Shown here piece after piece: positions 1-6,926 of a stretch of DNA of 14,808 nt. Below the pieces are notes generated by a model, which ran no database searches, was not told where the DNA came from, and was given only the letters and a program-made list of their open reading frames with translations. The stretch spans positions 1 through 14,808 of the forward strand of contig JACCUV010000241.1 of NCBI GenBank assembly GCA_013698495.1, read 5' to 3'. The stretch is from Chloroflexia bacterium. Lineage in GTDB: Bacteria; Chloroflexota; Chloroflexia; Thermomicrobiales; UBA6265. Each line of letters opens with the position of its first letter. The first letter of the stretch is position 1. Both the position numbers and the translations under genes were made by a program.

Positions 1-59
1 CGGCTCGTTGCTCAGCCTCGCGAGGAAGGAGGTCAGGACAGCGCTCCGCGGGCGATTGT

Positions 60-1463
60 TCAGACGGTGCGGCAAAGCACCGGCGTGCCAATCGTCGCCC
101 AATCCCAAAAGAACTGGGCATCCTCCAGCAGGAGATTCAGGCATCCGTGGCTGCCTGGTCGACCGATGGTTTCCGCGTTCTTCCACCAGGCATAGTGCAG
201 CGCGTGACCACGATCGGTGAAATACTGGGTGAAAAGCACATTCTTGAGCACATAGAACTCTTCGGCTCCGATGGCGCCGCTCTCCATCGTCTCGTTGGCG
301 ACGCGATGGTTGATATGAAAGAAGCCTGGAGGCGTTTCCCAACCCGGCATTCCCGTGGTTGTCACCACGGTGCGCACCGGATTACGTCCCTCGTAGGCGA
401 CCAATAGCTGCTGGGTCAGGTGCATGTCGATCCAGCGTCCTTCGCTGGGCGCGTCGGCCGGAAGCGGAGGCGGTTGCACCGGCGCGGTTCGGCCAATGTT
501 CCGGGCATACACGAACGAACCGTCCTCCACCTGGGCCCAGGTGATTTGGTTGTCCACGACGGGCTCGCCTCGCACCCAGTCGACGATCGTCACTGGAGTC
601 TGGTAGGGCAGTGTTCGCAGGGAGGGACTTGCGGTCGTGGGTTCGCGTCGCACATGGCTCTCGCCAAGCGTGGCGCCTTCCCACACGTCGAGTCGCCAGT
701 TGGAGGCGTCGGTCTCAGCCAACCGGGGCCTTGTGCTCAGGAACTCGGTAGCCACCCAACCGGAAAATCCATCGACGTAGCCAGGCGCCCAATCGGCATG
801 ATTGCCCGGGGCGGCGATAAACTCCGCGTTGTCGGGCAGCACCGCAATCACCGCCGCGCCAATGTCGGAACCGGATCGAAGACGTAATCCTTCGTCGGCG
901 GTCACCAACCATGACGTGCCGAGCGTCGGCGGCGCTGGTAAAAAAGCGGGGTCGTTGGCGAACGTCTGGCTCGCGCGAGCGTTGTCGACCTTGATCAGCG
1001 CGCCTTGCTCCAGATTCGGATTGTAGATGTAGGCGACGGTTTCGAAATCCTGGCGGATGACACCGCCATCCTCCATGAACCGAGGTTCGGAAATCGGGAT
1101 GCCGGGACCGGATTCGCCGCCTTCTCTCGCCCAGGCCGTGAGGAATGGTTCGTCGAGGTTGTGCCCGGTTTCGGCAAAGTAACGCAGGCTCGATCCGCCC
1201 ACGGCCTGGATAATGGCCTGAGCATCCTCGTCAGCCGAAATTGTGGGAACTGGCTCCGGCTCAACGACCTGAGACGCTGGCTGGGTGGGCTCGTCGCCTC
1301 GTTGCTCGATCGGGGGCGAAGTTTGACCCAGGACGGCCCGGGTCGGCACGTACAGACTGCCGGCGATCGATCCGGCAACAAACGAACGTCTCCCGATTCT
1401 CCGTTGCGGACCTGGATGGTTGACCTGAGGGAGTTGGGTTCGGTTTGGCTGGTCAATGGTCAT
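60..1463 (-). CDS. Tat-exported L,D-transpeptidase (YkuD domain) with two SH3-like domains
   Basis: Probable peptidoglycan cross-linking enzyme (3-3 cross-links or attachment to the wall), 467 aa, acting outside the membrane. The N-terminus has a twin-arginine signal, RRSFVAG at residues 25-31, followed by a hydrophobic stretch to about residue 47. Residues about 94-155 form a module (YFAETGHNL, then GIPISEP) of a type I recognise from Chloroflexota secreted proteins. Two SH3-like segments follow, at about 193-243 and 262-324. The YkuD domain fills 343-467, with SHGCLN at 438-443 (catalytic Cys441) and the upstream His pair at 420 and 423. ATG 1463 was chosen because it places the Arg pair about 25 residues in; an in-frame start at 1511 is possible, and no strong Shine-Dalgarno sequence is visible for either. 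The gene diverges from the oxidoreductase gene at 1590. The enzyme family is clear; the physiological substrate is inferred. Confidence 0.88.
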   Translation of the reverse strand: MTIDQPNRTQLPQVNHPGPQRRIGRRSFVAGSIAGSLYVPTRAVLGQTSPPIEQRGDEPTQPASQVVEPEPVPTISADEDAQAIIQAVGGSSLRYFAETGHNLDEPFLTAWAREGGESGPGIPISEPRFMEDGGVIRQDFETVAYIYNPNLEQGALIKVDNARASQTFANDPAFLPAPPTLGTSWLVTADEGLRLRSGSDIGAAVIAVLPDNAEFIAAPGNHADWAPGYVDGFSGWVATEFLSTRPRLAETDASNWRLDVWEGATLGESHVRREPTTASPSLRTLPYQTPVTIVDWVRGEPVVDNQITWAQVEDGSFVYARNIGRTAPVQPPPLPADAPSEGRWIDMHLTQQLLVAYEGRNPVRTVVTTTGMPGWETPPGFFHINHRVANETMESGAIGAEEFYVLKNVLFTQYFTDRGHALHYAWWKNAETIGRPGSHGCLNLLLEDAQFFWDWATIGTPVLCRTV

Positions 1464-1578
1464 GATACTATCCAATGTGTAGCAGCTTTGCGCCGTTGGG
1501 TGGCGGCACATTCGATTAGACGTGAGGTGCGCACGGGCGCCTGCTCATCGTTCATCAAGCTTAACGTGCGAATGTCGC

Positions 1579-1584
1579 GGGAGG
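1579..1584 (+). promoter_or_regulatory. Shine-Dalgarno GGGAGG that fixes the GTG start at 1590
   Basis: GGGAGG lies 5 nt before GTG 1590. An in-frame ATG at 1572 lies upstream of this site, and another GTG at 1584 overlaps it, so 1590 is the best-supported start. Confidence 0.6.
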
Positions 1585-1589
1585 TGTCT

Positions 1590-2507
1590 GTGTCTGAAAG
1601 TCATTCTTCGCAATTGTTCGATTCAGGGGACGATATTCGATTCGGCGCGGTATTTCCACAGACCGAAATTGGCGCCGATCCGGACGACATTGTGCGATAT
1701 GCGAAAGGGATTCAGGAGCTTGGGTTTCGACACATCCTGGCCTACGATCATGTGCTCAGCGGGAGCCAGCAAGCACACCATCCGAAACTCGTGAACCGAT
1801 ACGACGAAAACAGCCCGTTTCACGAAGTGTTCGTGTTGTTCGGCTACCTGGCGGCGATCGCGCCCGATCTTGAAATGGTGACGGGAGTGTTGATTCTGCC
1901 CCAGCGCCAAACTGCCCTCGTCGCCAAGCAGGCGGCCACGCTCGATTTGCTCACCGGCGGCAAGACACGAATCGGCGTCGGCATCGGTTGGAACGATATC
2001 GAGTATCGGGGCCTGGGCGAGCAATTCACCAACCGCGGCAAACGAATCGAGGAGCAGATCGAGGTGCTGCGCTCGCTGTGGTCCGACCCGATCGTCAATT
2101 ACGAAGGAACCTGGCACACGATCGAGCATGCCGGTCTCGCCCCGATGCCGGTGCAACGACCGATCCCGCTCTGGATCGGCGGCAGCGCCGAGGTGGCGGT
2201 GCGCCGCGCCGTCCGCCTGGCCGACGGATTCTTCGCCAGTTCGGGATCGCAAGCGACCTACGAGCGGTTGATGGCGATCATCCGTGACGAGCTGCAGGTG
2301 CGCGAAAGGGACCCGGCGATATTCGGGATCGAGCCGCGCATCTCGGTGGCGGGGACCACTGCTGAGGATTGGAAACGATCGTACGCCTGGTGGCGGGAGC
2401 AAGGCATCACCCACCTCTCCGTCAACACGATGGGAGCCGGTTTCACCGAAATCAGCCAGCATTTGGTCGCGCTTGAATCGGTGCACACTGAACTTTCCGG
2501 CCAATAG
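1590..2507 (+). CDS. Luciferase-like (LLM) oxidoreductase, probably F420-dependent
   Basis: A TIM-barrel flavin- or F420-dependent oxidoreductase of 305 aa. The sequence follows the pattern of the Rv2161c-type LLM subfamily (TIGR03619-like). It has IRFGAVFPQTEIGAD at 16-30, AYDHVLSG at 51-58, LTGGKTRIGVGIGWN at 121-135 with EYRGLGEQF after it, the helix RGKRIEEQIEVLRSLW at 149-164, and PIPLWIGGSA at 191-200. The cofactor (F420 rather than FMN) and the substrate are inferred from subfamily resemblance only. It stands alone on the plus strand, diverging from the L,D-transpeptidase gene and converging on the zinc peptidase gene, with a strong hairpin just after its TAG stop. An ATG at 1572 would add six residues but lacks a ribosome-binding site. 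Confidence 0.85.
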   Translation: MSESHSSQLFDSGDDIRFGAVFPQTEIGADPDDIVRYAKGIQELGFRHILAYDHVLSGSQQAHHPKLVNRYDENSPFHEVFVLFGYLAAIAPDLEMVTGVLILPQRQTALVAKQAATLDLLTGGKTRIGVGIGWNDIEYRGLGEQFTNRGKRIEEQIEVLRSLWSDPIVNYEGTWHTIEHAGLAPMPVQRPIPLWIGGSAEVAVRRAVRLADGFFASSGSQATYERLMAIIRDELQVRERDPAIFGIEPRISVAGTTAEDWKRSYAWWREQGITHLSVNTMGAGFTEISQHLVALESVHTELSGQ

Positions 2508-2526
2508 CCCGGCCGAAACGCAATCA

Positions 2527-2551
2527 CCCCGCCCGGCTTGGCCGGGCGGGG
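2527..2551. terminator. GC-rich hairpin between convergent genes, likely bidirectional terminator
   Basis: An 11-bp perfect inverted repeat, CCCCGCCCGGC (2527-2537) and GCCGGGCGGGG (2541-2551), around a 3-nt TTG loop. It sits in the 67-bp gap between the convergent stops at 2507 and 2575. Neither side has a clear T-tract, so it is not a canonical intrinsic terminator, but position and stability suggest it ends or protects both transcripts. Confidence 0.65.
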
Positions 2552-2574
2552 CGACGATTGCGACTGAACCTTGA

Positions 2575-3267
2575 TTAATCGCGACGCATGCCCATGACCG
2601 TCATCACGTAGTACAGCAGCGTCAGCATCGAGGCCGCGAAACCCGCGATATACGTCCACGCGGCGGCATCGAGCGTGGCGGAGACGCCCTTGCTTTCCTG
2701 ACCGCCGGAGACACCGGAGTCGACCAGGCCGACCTGCACCAACGCCTCCTTGGCGCGGCGCGTGGCGTCGAACTCGACCGGAAGCGTCATCAGCGCGAAG
2801 AGTGTCGCCAACCCGAAGAGAGCCACGCCGATCCAGGCCAATCCGACCTGATTCATGATCAGCCCAAGGAACAGCACACCGAAGCCGAGGTTGGAGCCAA
2901 TGTTCACGACGGGCACCATAGCGGTCCGCGCCTTGAGCGGCCCATAGGCTTTGGCATGCTGAATCGCGTGACCGGCCTCGTGAGCCGCGATCCCGATCGC
3001 CGCGATCGAGGGCACACTGTACACGCCCTGGGAAAGCCGCAGTACGCGCGAGCGCGGATCGTAGTGGTCGGTCAATTCACCCTGAATGGACTCGATCTGG
3101 ACATCCTGCAACCCTTGGCTATCAAGCACGCGCCGGGCCGCCTGGGCTCCGGTCACCCTGGCCGAATTCTCGACCTTGGAATACTTGTGATAGGCGCCTT
3201 TCACCTTGCTCTGCGCCCACAACATGAACAGCAGGCCAGGAATCATGAAGAGAATGTAGATAAGCAT
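2575..3267 (-). CDS. YugP-type membrane zinc metallopeptidase
   Basis: A 230-aa integral membrane protein of the Zn_peptidase_2 (YugP) family, close to the family's usual length of about 225 aa. It has a hydrophobic N-terminus (residues 2-18, MLIYILFMIPGLLFMLW), the gluzincin-type motif HEAGH at 96-100 followed by AIQHA, and hydrophobic segments at about 116-140, 142-162 and 203-225. LPVEFDATRRA at 162-172 is the conserved patch where further active-site residues are expected. ATG 3267 was chosen because it places the membrane segment at the N-terminus, with AAAGGA about 10 nt upstream. Longer in-frame starts add only an unconserved, charged leader. The family's physiological substrates are poorly known. 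The gene diverges from the polyprenyl synthase gene. Confidence 0.88.
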   Translation of the reverse strand: MLIYILFMIPGLLFMLWAQSKVKGAYHKYSKVENSARVTGAQAARRVLDSQGLQDVQIESIQGELTDHYDPRSRVLRLSQGVYSVPSIAAIGIAAHEAGHAIQHAKAYGPLKARTAMVPVVNIGSNLGFGVLFLGLIMNQVGLAWIGVALFGLATLFALMTLPVEFDATRRAKEALVQVGLVDSGVSGGQESKGVSATLDAAAWTYIAGFAASMLTLLYYVMTVMGMRRD

Positions 3268-3377
3268 CGGCTCTAGATCCTTTTGGTTGACGAGGAATTG
3301 CTGGCGCACATTCTGCAAATGGTGGCCAACACGGCAATTCGCCCGCCGGATGAGTCTTCTGCTCATTCCGTACATCT

Positions 3378-3383
3378 ATTCTA
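3378..3383 (-). promoter_or_regulatory. Candidate -10 element (TAGAAT) for the zinc peptidase gene
   Basis: On the minus strand the sequence reads CCTGTAGAATAG. TAGAAT is one mismatch from TATAAT and lies about 110 nt before the start at 3267. No good -35 box is visible at 16-18 nt. Confidence 0.28.
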
Positions 3384-3545
3384 CAGGATATCGGGGCTGT
3401 CTGGATTCATTTTGACCTGTACATCCGACCGACCCGCGAGGAATTCGGCACAACGCCGCATCCTCGCACCGGTCTACAGCGTCACGGCGACACACCAACG
3501 AATGCAACAGGGCATACTTTGGTGGTCGATACCCGCCCGAGTGCT

Positions 3546-3551
3546 TACATT
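3546..3551 (+). promoter_or_regulatory. Candidate -10 element (TACATT) for the polyprenyl synthase run
   Basis: TACATT is preceded by a TG two bases upstream (TGCTTACATT) and would start transcription around 3558, about 27 nt before the ATG at 3585. A TTGGTG lies 21 nt upstream, too far for a normal -35. The same hexamer occurs before the MBL-fold gene at 6026-6031. Confidence 0.3.
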
Positions 3552-3578
3552 CGCGAGGGCATGTAATCCGGGACCGCC

Positions 3579-3584
3579 GAGGAG
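3579..3584 (+). promoter_or_regulatory. Shine-Dalgarno GAGGAG directly abutting the ATG at 3585
   Basis: GAGGAG ends at the base before the ATG, which is closer than is normally productive. The in-frame codon at optimal distance (3594) is ATA, and no ATG, GTG or TTG occurs in frame soon after. The start of the polyprenyl synthase is therefore less certain than the gene itself. Confidence 0.4.
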
Positions 3585-4652
3585 ATGAGTGTCATAAACG
3601 TTGCAACGAGCGCCAGGCAAGACTTCACGGCCTTGCTTGAAGGTGAGCTTCACCTTTCTATAGACAAACTCGAAGGCCAGGCTCCCCTGCTTTCGCGAAT
3701 GGTCCGGTTTCACCTTGGGTGGATCGACGCCGCTGGCGACGCGACCGACACCGATACTCGCGAAGCGGTGCGAGGCAAACGGATTCGCCCCCAACTCGCC
3801 TTTCTGAGCTGCGCTGCCGCCACCGGCGAGCCGGCCCTGGCCGCGCCACTGGCGGCGGCAATTGAGTTGCTGCACAACTTCACCCTCATTCACGACGACA
3901 TCCAGGATCGCAGTCCCAATCGACGTCACCGCGCCACGGTTTGGCGGATCTGGGGCGATGCCCAAGCAATCAACGCAGGAGATGTCCTGTTCGCCACCGC
4001 ACAGTGCGCGCTGCTGAGGACCGACACGTCTCGCGTCCCGGCGGAGACGCTTCTCCACTTGATAGACGAATTCAACCAGGCCACGATTTCGATTGTGCGC
4101 GGTCAGGTGCTGGACCTTGAGTTCGAGCGCCAGGCCACCGTGACGACCGATGAGTACCTGACAATGATTGGCGGCAAGACAGCCGCGATCATGCGCTACG
4201 CAGCCTGGGCGGGGGCGATTGTCGGCGGAGCCACCGAATCGACGGCAAGTCGCCTCGGCGATCTGGGCGAAGCGCTCGGCATCGGGTTCCAAATCCGCGA
4301 CGACATCCTCGGCATCTGGGGCGCGTGTGAGGCGACGGGCAAGGATCAGGCGGACGACATTCGCCGTCGCAAAAAATCACTGCCGATCCTCATGTTGCTT
4401 GAATCTGCCGCGGGAGAACAGGCCGAACGACTCACCACTCTGTATGATATGGATGAAATCGACGAATCCGGTGTCGCGGAAGTGTTGCGGCTTCTTGATG
4501 ACTACGACATTCAGACTCGCGCCACCGCGCGGGTTGCCCACTATCACGATGTCGCCGAAAACGCTTTGCGGACTTCCACAGGCTCGTTTTCGGAGGCATC
4601 GGCTTCAGACCTGGAAACGATGATCAGGCGTCTCGATACGCGCGGAGCCTGA
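3585..4652 (+). CDS. Trans-type polyprenyl diphosphate synthase
   Basis: Condenses isopentenyl diphosphate with an allylic diphosphate to make linear prenyl diphosphates; cytosolic, 355 aa. Family signatures appear in order: GKRIRP (64-69), the first aspartate-rich motif LIHDDIQD (101-108), GDVLF (132-136), GKTA (197-200), the second aspartate-rich region GFQIRDDILGIWG (234-246) and RRRKKSLP (260-267). The second motif reads DDILG rather than DDxxD, a variant I know from actinobacterial-type GGPP synthases, so activity is probably retained. Phe99, five residues before the first Asp, suggests a short-to-medium product such as C20, but chain length cannot be settled by eye. First gene of the plus-strand run; 67 bp separate it from the next gene. 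Confidence 0.88.
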   Translation: MSVINVATSARQDFTALLEGELHLSIDKLEGQAPLLSRMVRFHLGWIDAAGDATDTDTREAVRGKRIRPQLAFLSCAAATGEPALAAPLAAAIELLHNFTLIHDDIQDRSPNRRHRATVWRIWGDAQAINAGDVLFATAQCALLRTDTSRVPAETLLHLIDEFNQATISIVRGQVLDLEFERQATVTTDEYLTMIGGKTAAIMRYAAWAGAIVGGATESTASRLGDLGEALGIGFQIRDDILGIWGACEATGKDQADDIRRRKKSLPILMLLESAAGEQAERLTTLYDMDEIDESGVAEVLRLLDDYDIQTRATARVAHYHDVAENALRTSTGSFSEASASDLETMIRRLDTRGA

Positions 4653-4704
4653 ACTGCCCGACGAACCGGCCAATGACAACGGCCAATCAGCGCCGTGATT
4701 CGAC

Positions 4705-4712
4705 AGGAGGTG
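4705..4712 (+). promoter_or_regulatory. Strong Shine-Dalgarno AGGAGGTG for the PyrE-like gene
   Basis: AGGAGGTG matches the 16S anti-Shine-Dalgarno over all eight bases and sits 7 nt before ATG 4720. It is the strongest ribosome-binding site in the window and fixes this start. Confidence 0.75.
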
Positions 4713-4719
4713 AATCGAG

Positions 4720-5310
4720 ATGCTTGCTCAAACCTCGCTCGACCCGTCAATCGTCACCAATCTCAAGCAGTACAAATTGTTGCGAGAGGGGCACTTCTCC
4801 TACCGCTCCGGTCGCCACAGCGCTGCCTTGCTCGACCGCGATCGACTCCTGGCCGATCCCCAAGTCGCAAGTCGGATGGGCTACGCGCTGGCCAAGGCGT
4901 TCTTCACGTCGAAAATCGATACGGTCGCCGCGCCGAGCATCTGGGGAGCCGGTCTCGCCCAGTGGGTCGCCTACTTCATGGAACCGCGCGCCAAGCTCGT
5001 GTACGCCACGCCGATGCCCGACGGCGCACGACGCATAGCCGACAATCTGCACGACCTGATCGTCGATCAGCGCATCCTCCTGATTGACAACGTGATGATT
5101 AGCGGAGAAACGATTCAACGGTTCGATAACGAGATCCATGGGCTGGGCGGAGAGGTCCTGGGCGTGGGTTGCTTGTGGGCCGGGGCCGAGAAGTCGCTTC
5201 ATGCCCACGATGTGTTCGGTCTCCTCAACGACCTGTATCCCGCCTACCTGCCACAGGATTGCCCCATCTGCAAAGACGGCGATGACGACCCCGAAGTCAT
5301 CGCGTACTAA
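4720..5310 (+). CDS. PyrE-like type I phosphoribosyltransferase
   Basis: A 196-aa type I phosphoribosyltransferase resembling orotate phosphoribosyltransferase. The N-terminal LLREGHFSYRSGRHS (20-34) corresponds to the 'GxF...SGxxS' opening of PyrE. The PRPP-binding motif RILLIDNVMISGETI lies at 118-132. The C-terminal CPIC (181-184) resembles the 'CPxC' tail of some bacterial PyrE proteins. Two features depart from PyrE. The acidic pair in the PRPP motif is Asp-Asn (123-124) rather than two acids. The Lys-rich catalytic loop (KxxKxHG in PyrE) appears replaced by YATPMPDGARR (95-105), which lacks lysines. It may be a diverged PyrE or a phosphoribosyltransferase acting on another base. A pyrimidine role is weakly supported by pyrG downstream in the same run. 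recX begins inside its 3' end. Confidence 0.75.
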   Translation: MLAQTSLDPSIVTNLKQYKLLREGHFSYRSGRHSAALLDRDRLLADPQVASRMGYALAKAFFTSKIDTVAAPSIWGAGLAQWVAYFMEPRAKLVYATPMPDGARRIADNLHDLIVDQRILLIDNVMISGETIQRFDNEIHGLGGEVLGVGCLWAGAEKSLHAHDVFGLLNDLYPAYLPQDCPICKDGDDDPEVIAY

Positions 5311-6004
5311 CGCGCGAAGTCGAAGAACAACCGACAACGCTGAGCAACCGCCGCTCGATCCGCAACCCGGCACGGTCACAGCAATTCAATCCCAAACGCA
5401 CGATCCCGATCGCGTCAATGTCTTCGTCGACGGCGAGTTCAGTTTCGGACTCGCCCGGGATGTCGCGACCGATTTCGGCCTGGACAAGGATCGGATTCTC
5501 GACGAAGCGGCGTTGGCCGATGTGCTGGCGCGCGAGCAACTCCACAAGGCAACGAATGCGGCCCTTCACTTCCTCGCCCACCGGCCGCGCTCCGAGGGCG
5601 AGATTCGGCAGCGACTGCGCAAGGGCGGTTACCCGAAGGCGACGATCGAGCAAACGCTGGACAAGCTACGCGACTGGCATTATGTCGATGACTCGGATTT
5701 CGCCCGTCGCTGGATCGAGAATCGTGGCGCTCATCGACCACGAGGAGCCCGCCTGCTAGCTCAGGAACTCCGGGCCAAGGGCATCGACCCGGAGATCATG
5801 TCCGTGGTTCTGGACGAGAGCGGGATCGACGAACTGACAGACGCCCTGACTATCGCGAGAATGCGGGATCGTCAATTGAGCGGACTCGAGCCGGCCGTCA
5901 GAGAGCGTCGTTTGAGCGGATTTCTCGCGCGGCGCGGATACGACTACGACGTGATCCGACAAACCCTGAATACGCTCCGCGAGGAAGCTGGGTTGCCTGA
6001 GTGA
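5282..6004 (+). CDS. recX: Regulatory protein RecX
   Basis: RecX binds RecA filaments and modulates recombination; cytosolic, 240 aa. The C-terminal 150 residues show the expected tandem three-helix repeats: NAALHFLAHRPRSEGEIRQR (92-111) with KGGYPKATIEQTLDKLRDWHY, then DDSDFARRWIENR (136-148) with ARLLAQELRAKGID, then a third ending GYDYDVIRQTLNTL (219-232). The start at 5282 overlaps the PyrE-like gene by 29 bp, and no alternative ATG, GTG or TTG lies between it and the conserved region. No clear Shine-Dalgarno is seen, so translational coupling is likely. The first 30 residues are polar, Arg- and Pro-rich, and unlike the rest. recA, the usual neighbour in many bacteria, is not in this window. 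Confidence 0.85.
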   Translation: MTTPKSSRTNARSRRTTDNAEQPPLDPQPGTVTAIQSQTHDPDRVNVFVDGEFSFGLARDVATDFGLDKDRILDEAALADVLAREQLHKATNAALHFLAHRPRSEGEIRQRLRKGGYPKATIEQTLDKLRDWHYVDDSDFARRWIENRGAHRPRGARLLAQELRAKGIDPEIMSVVLDESGIDELTDALTIARMRDRQLSGLEPAVRERRLSGFLARRGYDYDVIRQTLNTLREEAGLPE

Positions 6005-6022
6005 CGCGCTTTGCCGCCACTG

Positions 6023-6031
6023 TGGTACATT
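6023..6031 (+). promoter_or_regulatory. Candidate extended -10 (TGGTACATT) after recX
   Basis: TGGTACATT matches a TGn plus TACATT extended -10 and lies just after the recX stop, about 190 nt before the MBL-fold gene. There is no -35 box at normal spacing. It could drive MBL-pyrG separately from the upstream genes. The rest of the 217-bp gap shows nothing recognisable; a 68-codon open frame in it lacks a ribosome-binding site. Confidence 0.3.
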
Positions 6032-6221
6032 GAAAGAGGCTGCGGAAAGACCCACGTCATTCGGCGCACTCCATCCTTTCCCAATTCCCCACATGAATCG
6101 AATACGGCGCTCAGCATCCTGCCGGGCCACGCTATGTTGGCGCGAGGGTTGACCAAACTATTGGGATGCATTGCGGCGCGATCGGGCCGGACTCTAAAGG
6201 TGCCCGGAGGAACGTGAATTA

Positions 6222-6875
6222 ATGGCTGAGATACGTTGGCATGGCCACACCTGTTTTCGGATCAAGGGCAAGGAAGCGACGATTGTCACCGACCCGGTCG
6301 ATCGCTCGACCGGCTACGGGATGGGCAAGCACAACGCCGACATCGTCACCATCTCCGGTGATCCGCTCGGCAAGAACCTCAACGCAATCCGACCAGAGTT
6401 CCGGACGATTGAAGGTCCCGGCGAATACGAGATGCACGACGTGTTCGTGACCGGAGCCCGAAGTTATCAGGACAACAAGAACGGCTCGGAACTCGGATAT
6501 AACACAACGTACATCGTGGAAGTCGAAGGTCTCAAGATCGGTCATCTCGGCAACATCGGACACACGCTCACCGAGGCGCAGTCGGAGTCGTTTGAGGATG
6601 TCGACATCCTGTTGGCGCCAATCGGCGGCGAGCAAGGGTTGACCTACGAAATGGCTGCCGATCTGGTCACGTCGCTTGCCCCAAGACTCGTGATTCCAAT
6701 GCGCTATGCCACGGAAATTGGCGACAGATCCCTCGGCGATGTACAGGAATTCTGCAAGAAACTCGGCGTCGAGATTCCCGAGCCGGAAGACAAGCTCACG
6801 ATCAAGAGTTCCGATCTGAGTGAAACGATGCGATTGGTCGTCCTGAATCCGGATAGCGAAGCCGTCAGGCGCTGA
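6222..6875 (+). CDS. Metallo-beta-lactamase-fold protein (Lactamase_B_3/UlaG-like) with most metal ligands missing
   Basis: A 217-aa protein with the outline of the small Lactamase_B_3 / UlaG-like branch of the MBL fold: IRWHGHTCFRIKG (4-16), TDP (23-25), ADIVTIS (39-45), GPGEYEM (65-71), LKIGHLGNIGHTLTEAQ (104-120) and VIPMRY (157-162). The active-site residues differ from working relatives. The HxHxDH motif expected after ADIVTIS is replaced by GDPLGKN (46-52), the usual HLGDxGH reads HLGNIGH, and the usual IPMHY reads IPMRY. His9 and His114 remain. The protein keeps the fold but probably not the hydrolase chemistry. GGAGG at 6206-6210 precedes ATG 6222. pyrG follows after 51 bp, probably in the same transcript. 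The biological role is unknown. Confidence 0.8.
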   Translation: MAEIRWHGHTCFRIKGKEATIVTDPVDRSTGYGMGKHNADIVTISGDPLGKNLNAIRPEFRTIEGPGEYEMHDVFVTGARSYQDNKNGSELGYNTTYIVEVEGLKIGHLGNIGHTLTEAQSESFEDVDILLAPIGGEQGLTYEMAADLVTSLAPRLVIPMRYATEIGDRSLGDVQEFCKKLGVEIPEPEDKLTIKSSDLSETMRLVVLNPDSEAVRR

Positions 6876-6926
6876 CATTTCCAATGTATTCGTCACTATC
6901 GATTTCCGGGAGCGGGGAGGATAAGC

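Larger units (their letters stand above)
3268..3584. other. 317-bp divergent intergenic region
   Basis: Non-coding space between the divergent starts of the zinc peptidase gene (minus) and the polyprenyl synthase gene (plus). Open frames exist on both strands but lack ribosome-binding sites and recognisable content. It holds the candidate -10 elements listed separately (3378-3383 minus; 3546-3551 plus). An isolated TTGACC at 3412-3417 has no matching -10 at normal spacing. I see no operator palindrome, riboswitch or tRNA. Confidence 0.6.

Noticed and set aside
17..26. Perfect palindrome CCTCGCGAGG just past the L,D-transpeptidase stop
   Set aside because: It has no loop, so it cannot form a terminator hairpin as such, and one 10-bp palindrome in GC-rich DNA is not enough to call an operator.
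1464..1589. Promoters in the divergent gap between the L,D-transpeptidase and the LLM oxidoreductase
   Set aside because: Weak matches only (for example TTGCGC with TTCGAT on the plus strand); none stands out from background.
3412..3440. TTGACC in the divergent gap as a -35 box
   Set aside because: At 16-18 nt downstream the sequence is GC-rich (around CCCGCGAG) with no -10 resemblance.
6011..6217. 68-codon plus-strand open frame between recX and the MBL-fold gene
   Set aside because: No ribosome-binding site, odd composition, and it overlaps the Shine-Dalgarno region of the next gene; nothing recognisable in the product.
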